Assembly (NCBI GenBank): GCA_020850295.1
Contig: JADZEV010000036.1
Span: forward strand, 1 to 31,305
From: Candidatus Nomurabacteria bacterium
Lineage (GTDB): Bacteria; Patescibacteriota; Minisyncoccia; Phycocordibacterales; UBA9973
DNA length: 31,305 bases
Reading direction: 5' to 3'
The notes under the pieces were generated by a model. The model ran no database searches. It was not told the DNA's origin and was given only the letters and a program-made list of their open reading frames with translations. The position numbers were made by a program, and so were the translations under genes. Below, in pieces: positions 23,038-30,896 of this stretch (position 1 is its first letter; each line of letters opens with the position of its first letter).

Positions 23038-25743
23038 TTATTTAGAAGTTGAAACTTCTTTTTTCCGATTTTTTATAGAAGAACTAATCCGCTTCTTTTT
23101 TGTGTTATTAATAACAATATCGTCATTAATCAAAGAAACAGTCACAGCGTCTCCAGAGACTATTGTCTGCTTTATGATGCGCTCAGCAATCGGATTCAGA
23201 ATCTTTGTCTGAATCAAACGATTGAGGGGTCGAGCCCCGTACTGAGGATTATATCCGACAGAAGCCAGATATGAAAGGACTGCGTCTTCCACAGAAACAC
23301 TAATTCCTTTTTCTTGGAGTCGAGACAAAATATTTTCAATGCGAATTGAAACTATTTGCTTTATCGCCTCAGGACTGAGGATATCAAATACTACAATTTC
23401 GTCAATACGATTAAGAAATTCTGGTTTGAAATGATCTTTCAGAGATCCTTCTACCTTCTCTTTCATTTGAGAATATTCTTGTTTTTCATCATTGTTATGA
23501 AAACCAATAGATTCCATCTTTTGGATAAATTGGCTTCCGATATTACTAGTCATGATGATAATAGTATTTTTAAAGTTTACTTTTCTCCCCTTTCCGTCTG
23601 TCAAAACTCCATCATCTAATACTTGGAGTAAGATATTAAAAACTTCTGGGTGAGCTTTTTCTATTTCATCGAACAAAACCACGCTATAAGGTCTATGTCT
23701 TACCGCTTCTGTCAACTGCCCCGCTTCATCGTGACCTACATAACCAGGCGGTGAACCAATAAGTTTAGAAGTTGCATGTCGCTCCATATACTCACTCATG
23801 TCTACCCGAACAAGAGCTTTGTCATCGTTAAACATGAAGTTTGCTAATGCTTTTGTTAGTTCAGTTTTACCTACACCAGTAGGACCAAGGAAAATAAATG
23901 ATCCTATTGGACGATTTGGGTCACTAATACCAGCTCGAGCTCTTCGAAGAACATGCGCGACTCTCTCTATTGCCAAGTCTTGCCCTACTACCCTTTTCTT
24001 AAGTTCTTCTTCCATATTAGAAAGTTTTGTTCTTTCTTCTTCAAGCATTTTATTAACTGGCACACCTGTCCAGCGAGCAACAACAGATGCTATATCTTCT
24101 TCGGTAATTTCTTCTTTCAAAACTCTTCTTATTTTTTGAAGCTTTTTAAGTTTAGACATTTTGCTGTCTAGATCTTTTTGAAGTAATGGCAAATGCCCGT
24201 ATCTTATTTCAGCAGCTCTGCCTAAATCTGACCTTTGTTCTGCTCCTTCTGCTTCTAGACGAAGTGTTTCTAAATCTTTTCTAATTTTGGAAATATCTTG
24301 AAGAAGTTCTTTTTCGGTTTTCCATTTCATCTCAAGTTCTTTGGTCTTTTCTTTGATATTAGCTATTTCTTCTTCAATGTCTTTCATACGGGCCTTTGTA
24401 GTTTTAAGACCATTTCTTTTTTCAAAGTCTTTATCAATGTCTTTTCGAAGAGCTTCAAGTTCTATTTCTAATCGCATTATTTTTCTATGAGCCTCTTCAA
24501 GAGAAGCAGGTTTATTTTCAAGCTCCATGCGAAGAGCTGAGCAAGCCTCATCAAGCAAATCTACTGCTTTGTCTGGAAGCTGTCTATTTGTTATATAGCG
24601 ACTAGAGAGTTCAACTGCAGCAACAATAGCGTCGTCAGTAATATGAACACTGTGATATATCTCATATTTTTCTTTAAGACCCCGCAAGATAGCAACCGTA
24701 TCAGAAACAGAAGGCTCGTCTATAGAAACAGGTTGAAATCTTCTAGCCAAAGCCGGATCTTTTTCAATGTATTTTTGATACTCCTTTAATGTTGTGGCTC
24801 CTATTGCTCTAACCTCTCCTCTAGAGAGAGCTGGCTTTAGCATGTTGGACATGTCCATAGACCCTTCAGCACTTCCCGCTCCGACTATGGTATGGATTTC
24901 ATCTATAAAAAGTATTATTTTACCATCTGCTTTTTCTACTTCTTTAAGTATCCCTTTTAGTCTCTCTTCAAATTCTCCACGATATTTTGTACCCGCTAGT
25001 AAGCTTCCTAAATCAAGCGAAACCAGTTCTTTATCCTTTAGACTTTCAGAAACATCGCCTTTTGCTATCCTCATAGCAAGACCTTCTACCACAGCTGTTT
25101 TTCCTGTTCCTGGCTCACCTAAAAGTACTGGATTATTTTTTGTTCGACGAGAAAGTATTTGCATTACTCTCATTATTTCAACATCCCGGCCAATAACAGG
25201 ATCTAGCTTATCTTCTTTGGCAAGCTTTGTGAGATTTCTGGTAAATTTTGTAATAAGTCGAAACTTTTTATTAGCGTTTGTATCTGGGCCTCTATTATTT
25301 CGAAACTCTGAAATAGCCTCTATCAAAGAAGCTCTGTTTATTTTAAATTTTGAAAGTATCTCAGAAGCATCATTATTGATGTCTAGTAATGCAACAAAAA
25401 GATGCTCTGTAGAAACAAAACTATCTTTTATCTCAGCAGCAACTTTGAGAGACTGTTCGATAGTTTGAGCCAAATCAGCAGTCAAGAACATTTGGTATGA
25501 CGGAGCAACGGTGCTTTGATTATCTACACCTTCTATCGCCTCAAGAACAGAATCAGTCAAATGAATACTATCGATATCCATTCGATCTAAGAGTGTTATT
25601 ACATTTGATTCTTCTTGAACCAAAAGAGCTGCCAAAAGATGTATTGTACTAACATTATTTTGACCCCGCTCTATCGCTAGTTCATGTGCTCGCTTGATGA
25701 CCTCTTTGGCTTTAGTTGTAAATTGGTTTAGTGGAGGATTCAT
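23038..25743 (-). CDS. clpB: ClpB-type AAA+ disaggregase
   Basis: ClpB hexamers thread aggregated proteins out for refolding with DnaK. The N-terminal Clp repeats cover 1-145. The first AAA+ module has Walker A GEPGTGKT (209-216) and Walker B ILFIDEIHT. A long coiled-coil middle domain (about 408-545) identifies ClpB rather than ClpA. The second module has Walker A GPTGVGKT (620-627) and VVLFDEIEKAHPE. The 901 residues slightly exceed the usual 860, partly through a basic Lys/Ser-rich C-terminal tail. No CIRCE (HrcA) operator is visible in the 120 bases upstream, and no clear -10 next to the ATG, so its leader may be about 80 bases. tRNA-Tyr follows 42 bases downstream. Confidence 0.95.
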   Translation of the reverse strand: MNPPLNQFTTKAKEVIKRAHELAIERGQNNVSTIHLLAALLVQEESNVITLLDRMDIDSIHLTDSVLEAIEGVDNQSTVAPSYQMFLTADLAQTIEQSLKVAAEIKDSFVSTEHLFVALLDINNDASEILSKFKINRASLIEAISEFRNNRGPDTNANKKFRLITKFTRNLTKLAKEDKLDPVIGRDVEIMRVMQILSRRTKNNPVLLGEPGTGKTAVVEGLAMRIAKGDVSESLKDKELVSLDLGSLLAGTKYRGEFEERLKGILKEVEKADGKIILFIDEIHTIVGAGSAEGSMDMSNMLKPALSRGEVRAIGATTLKEYQKYIEKDPALARRFQPVSIDEPSVSDTVAILRGLKEKYEIYHSVHITDDAIVAAVELSSRYITNRQLPDKAVDLLDEACSALRMELENKPASLEEAHRKIMRLEIELEALRKDIDKDFEKRNGLKTTKARMKDIEEEIANIKEKTKELEMKWKTEKELLQDISKIRKDLETLRLEAEGAEQRSDLGRAAEIRYGHLPLLQKDLDSKMSKLKKLQKIRRVLKEEITEEDIASVVARWTGVPVNKMLEEERTKLSNMEEELKKRVVGQDLAIERVAHVLRRARAGISDPNRPIGSFIFLGPTGVGKTELTKALANFMFNDDKALVRVDMSEYMERHATSKLIGSPPGYVGHDEAGQLTEAVRHRPYSVVLFDEIEKAHPEVFNILLQVLDDGVLTDGKGRKVNFKNTIIIMTSNIGSQFIQKMESIGFHNNDEKQEYSQMKEKVEGSLKDHFKPEFLNRIDEIVVFDILSPEAIKQIVSIRIENILSRLQEKGISVSVEDAVLSYLASVGYNPQYGARPLNRLIQTKILNPIAERIIKQTIVSGDAVTVSLINDDIVINNTKKKRISSSIKNRKKEVSTSK

Positions 25744-25865
25744 ATAGTGAGTAAAAATTAAAAGTTCATAAATTAAAGACTTTCAGAAATAAAGACGATT
25801 AGGGAGCTCAGAAATTTCAGTATACGCCTACTATACAACAAAACAGACTTTTTTTCTAGTTTAAG

Positions 25866-25901
25866 AAAAATAAAAAAGCCTCCCCTTTCGGTTTGGCTTT
25901 A
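25866..25901 (-). terminator. Terminator of the CxxC/acidic-tail gene
   Basis: An interrupted stem, AAAGCC / GGCTTT with an inner CC / GG around a GAAA-type loop. On the minus strand it runs into TTTTTTATTTTT. Confidence 0.7.
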
Positions 25902-25910
25902 TAAAGAAAT

Positions 25911-26564
25911 CTATTCATCGAACACATGAGCATTCAGATATTTATCAATATCATCTCCTTCATCGTCAAAGTCAGAATCCTCGTTATCATCGAAGGTACC
26001 AAGGCCATCTTTAGTTGGATAACGAGGATTTTCTACACCCTTTCCTTTGTTCTTATCAAGAAAAGCGATGTGCTCATTGACCTCCGAATCCGAGATGTGT
26101 AAACGATCCCAGCCACAGTAGTAACAATTCATTTTAATTTTTGAACGAATGGCTTCTCTGTAAGCACTCATGGCATGAGGCGCATCCGATCTGGAGAGTA
26201 ATGTTATTTTAATAAGTCTTATCTTTTTCGATATTGCATCAGGTTTCCCCGACTTCACAAAAATAACATTGTTACCAAGATAAAATATATCTCCAAAATC
26301 GAATGGTGTCCCTCCGTACCAACCAATACCGTCACCATAAATGAAAAGTCCAGGGCCTCCCCAAGGAAAATCCTTTCCACGAACCTGTACAGTTCTGTTG
26401 CGTTGAAAAGAAGGGTGTTTTCCAAAATCAATGTTTTTCTTTGTAGGGTTTTGATCTCCCTGGGTATGTTCAACTTTAAAGATCCCGCTTGATGTAATCC
26501 TGTTTAGACGATCGTTGATCAGTCCGACAGTAGATGAATCGAGGGTTAATTTTCTATATTTCAT
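25911..26564 (-). CDS. Protein of unknown function with CxxC and acidic tail
   Basis: I do not recognise this 217-residue protein. Residues about 50-120 are rich in Gly, Phe and aromatic residues (WGGPGLFIYGDGIGWYGG, then FDFGDIFYLGNN) and look like beta structure. A lone CxxC (NCYYCGW, about 145-151) follows a helix. The C terminus is strongly acidic (DDNEDSDFDDEGDD, about 190-207). It has the strongest promoter in the window and an unusual structured leader of about 75 bases, unlike the leaderless genes around it, so its expression is probably regulated. It is divergent from the 114-residue gene. Confidence 0.65.
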   Translation of the reverse strand: MKYRKLTLDSSTVGLINDRLNRITSSGIFKVEHTQGDQNPTKKNIDFGKHPSFQRNRTVQVRGKDFPWGGPGLFIYGDGIGWYGGTPFDFGDIFYLGNNVIFVKSGKPDAISKKIRLIKITLLSRSDAPHAMSAYREAIRSKIKMNCYYCGWDRLHISDSEVNEHIAFLDKNKGKGVENPRYPTKDGLGTFDDNEDSDFDDEGDDIDKYLNAHVFDE

Positions 26565-26570
26565 AATTTG

Positions 26571-26626
26571 AGTTTTAGTAGTTACCAGAAATCCTATATC
26601 TGGGACCTTTGGAAACCACTAAAACC
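26571..26626 (-). promoter_or_regulatory. Structured 5' leader of the CxxC/acidic-tail gene
   Basis: Within the predicted transcript an imperfect stem of about 16 positions pairs 26571-26586 with 26611-26626 (GGTTTTAGT arm against ACTAAAACT, two mismatches). A small inner hairpin CCAGA / TCTGG (26585-26603) lies at its tip, partly competing with it. The stem ends about 6 bases before the ATG, so folding could block or present the start codon. Confidence 0.5.
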
Positions 26627-26647
26627 TTTTAAAGAACTTATATGTTT

Positions 26648-26676
26648 ATCATAGCATATTATACTTGACTTGTCAA
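26648..26676 (-). promoter_or_regulatory. Near-consensus promoter of the CxxC/acidic-tail gene
   Basis: TTGACA, a 17-base spacer ending TGC, then TATGAT on the minus strand. The predicted start is near 26641. Confidence 0.75.
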
Positions 26677-26692
26677 TATATACTGGTATAAT
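26665..26692 (+). promoter_or_regulatory. Promoter of the 114-residue gene
   Basis: TTGACT and TATAAT (with TGG ahead of it) on the plus strand, 16-base spacer. The -35 directly abuts the -35 of the opposite promoter. The leader is about 30 bases. Confidence 0.7.
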
Positions 26693-26728
26693 AGTTTCAA
26701 ACTATTCTAAACAACTAAATATTAAAAA

Positions 26729-27073
26729 ATGTACATAGTAACAACCTTAGACAAAGACCTGTATGATCAGGCACGAGTATCAGGGAAAATTGCTTCAATA
26801 ATTACTATTTCAAAGTTCTGTACACCTGAAATAAGAGCAAAGGTCGAAAAAAGTTTTACTGAGATGGATCATATAAGTTCAAGGTTTGATTTAATGAAAG
26901 ATCAAACAGGTAACACAAGGGACATCCAAAATTGTTTACAAACACTAAACAATCTTTCTGATTGGCTTTTACATCAGATATCAAACTGCCCTGCTGCCGG
27001 TTTCTTACAAGAAGAACTTCATTTATTGCTGTCCTTAGCAGAACAAAGAATGATTATTCTTCGTGAAAAATAA
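26729..27073 (+). CDS. Small helical protein of unknown function
   Basis: A 114-residue, probably all-helical soluble protein with no family I recognise. It contains three Cys residues (KFCTPE, IQNCLQ, SNCPAAG) without a metal-binding spacing. It has its own near-consensus promoter and a strong terminator, so it is a one-gene unit, divergent from the CxxC/acidic-tail gene with which it shares a control region. Confidence 0.65.
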   Translation: MYIVTTLDKDLYDQARVSGKIASIITISKFCTPEIRAKVEKSFTEMDHISSRFDLMKDQTGNTRDIQNCLQTLNNLSDWLLHQISNCPAAGFLQEELHLLLSLAEQRMIILREK

Positions 27074-27089
27074 AGTAAAAATTAATTAC

Positions 27090-27126
27090 ACGAGATCCTC
27101 ATCTTTATTGATGAGGATTTTTTTAT
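27090..27126 (+). terminator. Terminator of the 114-residue gene
   Basis: A 9-bp stem, ATCCTCATC / GATGAGGAT, with a 6-base loop, followed by seven T bases on the plus strand. It also lies at the end of the convergent cysteine desulfurase. Confidence 0.8.
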
Positions 27127-28326
27127 TTAACTGATATTATATTTTTTCAAAACTTTATCTAAAGCTTTTATTGTTTTATTTAGTTCCCCTTTTGTTGTCT
27201 TTCTTCCATAAGAAACACGAATAGCTCCAAGGTTTTGGTTTGGGTATAAAAGATTTAGGATTCCTGAATCTTGCGACTCATCATTTTTACAAGCACTTTT
27301 AGAAGATAGCGCTATCCCATTTGCGTCGAGTTCTATTACCAAAAGTTCGCTATCTATATTTGGTATTACTAAGTGTGTTATGTGTGGAGATCTTTCTCCT
27401 GCCCCAGTAATATTTATTTGTTTTAACTTTTCTTTTATTTTATTTTCAAAATACTCTTGCAGAGATTTTATTTTTTGAAATTCTTTTTCTTTGTTTTTTT
27501 GTGCGTACGAAAGTGCATGAGTAAAGTTGCGTATGAGTTCTACTGGCTCTGTTCCGGGTCGTAGCCCCATCTCTTGTCCTCCCCCATAAAATATTGGCGA
27601 GAGATTTATTCCTCTTTTTTTATAAAGCATACCGACACCTTTGTTTGTATAGAGTTTTGTTGCGCCAAGTGTCATCATATCTACCACGAGCCTTAAAACA
27701 TTTAGGTCATAAAAAAGTGGTGCTTGAGTTGCATCAGTGTGAAAAACTATATTTTTATCAGGGTACTCTTTTTTGAGCTTTCTTACTCTCTTTGCTATTT
27801 CTTTTATATTTTGCACTGTACCTATTTCATTTTGAACAAACATTACAGATATTAAAACAGTTTTTATTTCTTCTGGGATATTTATACTATTTGGCAAAAC
27901 ATATCCGTTCTCTTGTACGAGTTTACAAACTCGTATGCCTTTATCAAGATTATTTACCAAAGACTCTATTGCTGAATGCTCAAAAGGACTAATATAAACT
28001 GCTATTTGGTTTGCAGAAACACCTGAAGATATTTTATTTTTAATAAAACCAAGTATTGCCAAGTTGTCACTCTCTGATGCATTACTTGTAAAAATTATTT
28101 CATCACTTTGTGCCCCTAAAGTTTTGGCCACTAATACTCTACTTTCAGATAGAACTTTTTTCAAAGCAACAGCTTCTTTGTGCAGGGCACTAGGATTAGC
28201 CAGCATGATTTTCTTATCAAGACGCGGAAAATTAGAAACCATCTTTTGGTCAACTGGTGTGCTTGAAGCATAGTCAAGATATATTCTCTTGTGTTTATTG
28301 ATATTCAAAAAAGGCTTGAAAAACAT
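27127..28326 (-). CDS. Cysteine desulfurase (NifS/IscS family)
   Basis: A PLP enzyme that takes sulfur from cysteine as a persulfide. Visible residues: His117 in PFEHSAIESL, Asp198 and Gln201 in HTDATQAPLF, the PLP lysine Lys224 in GATKLYTNKG, and the catalytic Cys346 in SSKSACKND. RPGTEPV (256-262) is also diagnostic. Thr replaces the usual His before the PLP lysine (GATK rather than SxHK), and KND follows the Cys. At 399 residues it is full length. No IscU, SufBCD or MnmA gene adjoins it, so it could serve tRNA thiolation or Fe-S assembly elsewhere. It is divergent from the DUF4446-infB operon. Confidence 0.92.
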   Translation of the reverse strand: MFFKPFLNINKHKRIYLDYASSTPVDQKMVSNFPRLDKKIMLANPSALHKEAVALKKVLSESRVLVAKTLGAQSDEIIFTSNASESDNLAILGFIKNKISSGVSANQIAVYISPFEHSAIESLVNNLDKGIRVCKLVQENGYVLPNSINIPEEIKTVLISVMFVQNEIGTVQNIKEIAKRVRKLKKEYPDKNIVFHTDATQAPLFYDLNVLRLVVDMMTLGATKLYTNKGVGMLYKKRGINLSPIFYGGGQEMGLRPGTEPVELIRNFTHALSYAQKNKEKEFQKIKSLQEYFENKIKEKLKQINITGAGERSPHITHLVIPNIDSELLVIELDANGIALSSKSACKNDESQDSGILNLLYPNQNLGAIRVSYGRKTTKGELNKTIKALDKVLKKYNIS

Positions 28327-28337
28327 AGGAAAATCAG

Positions 28338-28344
28338 TATAATA
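28338..28344. promoter_or_regulatory. Shared symmetric -10 driving two divergent genes
   Basis: GTATAATAC contains TATAAT on the plus strand, 8 bases before the DUF4446 ATG. Shifted by one base, it contains TATTAT on the minus strand, 12 bases before the cysteine desulfurase ATG. The 25-base gap has no room for two separate -10 elements. Confidence 0.6.
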
Positions 28345-28351
28345 CGCTACT

Positions 28352-28828
28352 ATGGTAGAAAGTATACCACTGTGGCTCCTAATTACCTTAGCGACTATGT
28401 CGCTCTTTATTATTATACTGACAATCGCATCTTTAATACTCCATAGAAAACTTCGTTCTTTTACTTCTGGTAAAGATGGCGCTTCGCTTGAGTCATCAAT
28501 AGAATGGTTAACTAAGAAAAATTTTGAAGTTGACCAAACACTAAACGCTCACAAAGAAGCTCTTGAAATCATAGACTCTCGTATCAAAAAAAGTATCAGA
28601 GGTTACTCTCTTGTTAGATACGACGCTTATGAAGATAACGGCGGAAATCAAAGTTTTGCTTCAGCTCTTATAGATGAAAGTGGAGACGGATTTATTCTCT
28701 CTGTTATCACAAATAGAAATCATGTTGGAGTTTATGCCAAACCAGTGAGTCGAGGCAACCCACTTCCAACCCTTACTCCAGAAGAGGAAGACGCATTAGA
28801 AACATCAAAAAAGAGTCTCCATATATGA
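28352..28828 (+). CDS. DUF4446-family membrane-anchored protein
   Basis: A 158-residue protein with one N-terminal membrane span (about 7-30), a helical, probably coiled-coil segment (about 45-75), then a small beta domain. The stretch RGYSLVRYDAYEDNGGNQSFASALIDESGDGF is the DUF4446 signature (RYDAF-D-GG--SFS-ALLD---NG), with YAKPVSRGNP following. Family function is unknown. It overlaps the infB start by 4 bases (ATGA) and leads the infB-rbfA operon, so a link to translation is possible but unproven. Confidence 0.85.
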   Translation: MVESIPLWLLITLATMSLFIIILTIASLILHRKLRSFTSGKDGASLESSIEWLTKKNFEVDQTLNAHKEALEIIDSRIKKSIRGYSLVRYDAYEDNGGNQSFASALIDESGDGFILSVITNRNHVGVYAKPVSRGNPLPTLTPEEEDALETSKKSLHI

Positions 28829-30315
28829 AAACACAAAAACTAATACAAAGACCTCCAGTAGTAGCTATCATGGGCCATATTGACCATGGAAAAAGTACAC
28901 TACTAGATTATATTCGTAAAACAAATGTTGTCTCCGAAGAAGCCGGTGGTATAACTCAACATTTAAGCGCTTATGAAATCTCAATTCCTTACCAAAAAGA
29001 AGAAAGAATAATAACCTTCCTAGACACTCCGGGTCACGCCGCATTTACTGGTATGAGAGAGCGAGGAGCAAGCGCTGCTGATATTGCTATTTTAGTTGTT
29101 TCTGCTGAAGATGGAGTTAAAGCTCAAACACTAGAAGCTTTAAAAACTATTAGAAATGCAAAAATACCATTTATTGTTGCTATAAACAAAATAGACTTAC
29201 CCGAAGCAAATATAGAAAAAACAAAACTCTCTTTGGCAGAAAATGAAATACTAGTTGAAGGGTTCGGTGGTGATATACCTTGGTCAGCTATTTCAGCTAA
29301 AAAAGGAACAGGAGTTAGTGATTTGCTTGAAACAATAATATTAGTAGCAGACTTAGCAGAGCTTTCTTTTGATCCTAACTCAAAAGCTGAAGGTGTAGTT
29401 ATAGAAAGTCATCTAGAACCAAAGCGAGGTATAGCTGCCACTTTGATAATAAAAAACGGAACTCTAAAAAGAAGTCAATTCGTTGTTGCCGGCGATTCTT
29501 TCACCACAACAAGAATAATGGAAAACTTCTTAGGAAAATCAATAGAGAGCGTACCGGCCGGAACATCTGTACAACTTGTTGGTTTTGATAAACTACCTGA
29601 AGTTGGTTCTGACATCTTTGTATTTGATAAAAAGAAAGAAGCAGAAAAACATATAGCTGAATTTGATTTGAAGAAAACAAATGGCAAAGATGCTGTTTCT
29701 GTAGCTGAAGGATGTAAGGTGGTTCCACTTATTATTAAGACAGATGTTCAAGGAACTCTCGAAGCAATAGAAAAAGAAATAAACAAAATCTCTGTTGAAG
29801 GTCTACATATCAAAATCATAGGTAAAGGTATTGGTTCCATAGGAGAAGCGGATATAAAACTTGCACAATCTGATAAGAACACCATCATTCTTGGTTTTAA
29901 TTCTAATCTCGACAAATCAGCAAAAGATATAAATGAAAAAGTAGAGGCTAACATTCAAACATTTGATATTATTTACAAACTTACAGAGTGGCTCGAAGAA
30001 GAACTTGAGAAAAGACGACCTAGAGTAGAGACTCGTGAAGTCATAGGAACAGCAAAAGTGCTAAAAACTTTCTCTCAAACAAAAGAGCGCCAAGTTCTTG
30101 GCGCCAAAGTAGAAAGTGGCACTATTGCCAATGGCGCAAAAGTTTCTATTATTAGACGCGATTTTAACTTAGCAGAAGGAAAGATAGTTGAACTTCAACA
30201 AGCAAGACAAAAACAAAAAGAAGCATCTCTAGGAGAATGCGGACTTATGATAGAGTGCAAAAAGGATATTGCTGTTGGAGATGTACTCGAAGCCTTCATT
30301 ATGGTTACTAAATAA
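28825..30315 (+). CDS. infB: Translation initiation factor IF-2, short form
   Basis: IF-2 is the GTPase that brings initiator tRNA to the 30S subunit and promotes subunit joining. The GTP site is complete: GHIDHGKS (17-24), the switch region GGITQHLSAYE, DTPGH (67-71), NKID (121-124) and SAKKG (157-161). Domain II, domain III and the C-terminal fMet-tRNA-binding region follow. The G domain starts only some ten residues in, so the long N-terminal region of typical IF-2 (often 200-400 residues) is absent, giving 496 residues. rbfA follows 2 bases later, as is common. Confidence 0.96.
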   Translation: MKTQKLIQRPPVVAIMGHIDHGKSTLLDYIRKTNVVSEEAGGITQHLSAYEISIPYQKEERIITFLDTPGHAAFTGMRERGASAADIAILVVSAEDGVKAQTLEALKTIRNAKIPFIVAINKIDLPEANIEKTKLSLAENEILVEGFGGDIPWSAISAKKGTGVSDLLETIILVADLAELSFDPNSKAEGVVIESHLEPKRGIAATLIIKNGTLKRSQFVVAGDSFTTTRIMENFLGKSIESVPAGTSVQLVGFDKLPEVGSDIFVFDKKKEAEKHIAEFDLKKTNGKDAVSVAEGCKVVPLIIKTDVQGTLEAIEKEINKISVEGLHIKIIGKGIGSIGEADIKLAQSDKNTIILGFNSNLDKSAKDINEKVEANIQTFDIIYKLTEWLEEELEKRRPRVETREVIGTAKVLKTFSQTKERQVLGAKVESGTIANGAKVSIIRRDFNLAEGKIVELQQARQKQKEASLGECGLMIECKKDIAVGDVLEAFIMVTK

Positions 30316-30317
30316 TT

Positions 30318-30647
30318 ATGGATAAAGCTAAACAAGAAAAATTAGAAATTCAAATTGCTCAAATAGTAGCTAAGTTTATTGAAAGAGAAAGCAATAAAAC
30401 CTCTCTCATCTCTGTTACAAGGGTTGAGTTAGAAGAAAGAGGTCGTAGTGCTACTATATTTATTTCAGTATTACCAGAAAGTGGTGAAGAATCGGCTATA
30501 AATTTCTTAAAAAGAAAAAGAAATGATTTACGCACAGTTATCAAAAAAGGTGTTAATATGATAAATATTCCTTTTGTTGATGTAGAAATTGACAAAGGAG
30601 AGAAAGCCCGCCAAAATATAGACGCTCTTCTTTACGAAGGAGAATAA
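30318..30647 (+). CDS. rbfA: Ribosome-binding factor A
   Basis: RbfA helps mature the 5' end of 16S rRNA in the 30S subunit. The KH-like fold is seen in LISVTRVELEERGRSATIFISVLPE and the C-terminal LRTVIKKGVNMINIPFVDVEIDKGEK, matching the usual LR--L-----LR--P-L-F--D pattern. It is 109 residues, normal length. The position directly after infB is the standard arrangement. tRNA-Cys follows 30 bases downstream with no terminator, so the RNA may be co-transcribed. Confidence 0.92.
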   Translation: MDKAKQEKLEIQIAQIVAKFIERESNKTSLISVTRVELEERGRSATIFISVLPESGEESAINFLKRKRNDLRTVIKKGVNMINIPFVDVEIDKGEKARQNIDALLYEGE

Positions 30648-30674
30648 TCCGTCCGCCAGCTGGCGGATGACGGA
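30648..30674. repeat. GC-rich palindromic element after rbfA
   Basis: The arms TCCGTC-CGCCAG and CTGGCG-(GAT)-GACGGA pair over 12 bp with one 3-base bulge. It begins at the rbfA stop codon and ends 3 bases before tRNA-Cys. It is much richer in GC than the surroundings and lacks a T tract, so it may be a dispersed repeat or an RNA-processing element. Confidence 0.55.
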
Positions 30675-30677
30675 AAA

Positions 30678-30749
30678 GACCTGGTGGCCAAGTGGTAAGG
30701 CAGAGATCTGCAAAATCTCTATACGCGAGTTCGATTCTCGCCCAGGTCT
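30678..30749 (+). tRNA. tRNA-Cys (anticodon GCA)
   Basis: The acceptor GACCTGG / CCAGGTC is fully paired, the anticodon arm GAGAT-CTGCAAA-ATCTC gives GCA, and the T arm is GCGAG-TTCGATT-CTCGC. Discriminator T (U73) is the tRNA-Cys identity base. CCA is not encoded. It lies in the same window as cysS. Confidence 0.96.
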
Positions 30750-30771
30750 CAGGACGCTTGAAAAAATAAAT

Positions 30772-30857
30772 GCCCGGGTGATGGAATGGTAGACATAGAG
30801 GACTTAAAATCCTCAGCCGTTATAGGCGTGCGAGTTCGAGTCTCGCTCCGGGCACCA
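30772..30857 (+). tRNA. tRNA-Leu (anticodon UAA), CCA encoded
   Basis: The acceptor GCCCGGG / TCCGGGC has one G-U pair, the anticodon arm AGGA-CTTAAAA-TCCT gives UAA, a long variable arm (CAGCCGTTATAGGCGT) marks type II tRNA-Leu, and the T arm has GTTCGAGT. Discriminator A is followed by CCA in the DNA, unlike the other three tRNAs here. Confidence 0.95.
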
Positions 30858-30859
30858 AA

Positions 30860-30888
30860 ATAAAAAAGTCTGGGGGTTACCCAAACTT
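30860..30888 (-). terminator. Terminator of the 69-residue gene
   Basis: An imperfect stem (AAGTTTGGG / CCCCAGACTT, two mismatches) with a short loop, followed on the minus strand by TTTTTTATTTT. It lacks a T tract on the plus strand. Confidence 0.65.
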
Positions 30889-30896
30889 ATCAATAA

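Noticed and set aside
24794..25468. A 224-codon frame antisense to clpB
   Set aside because: It is a Ser/Pro-rich shadow of the highly conserved ClpB first AAA+ domain; no promoter or family resemblance was seen.
25744..25865. Possible heat-shock (CIRCE/HrcA) operator upstream of clpB
   Set aside because: No TTAGCACTC / GAGTGCTAA inverted repeat could be found, and no other clear operator.
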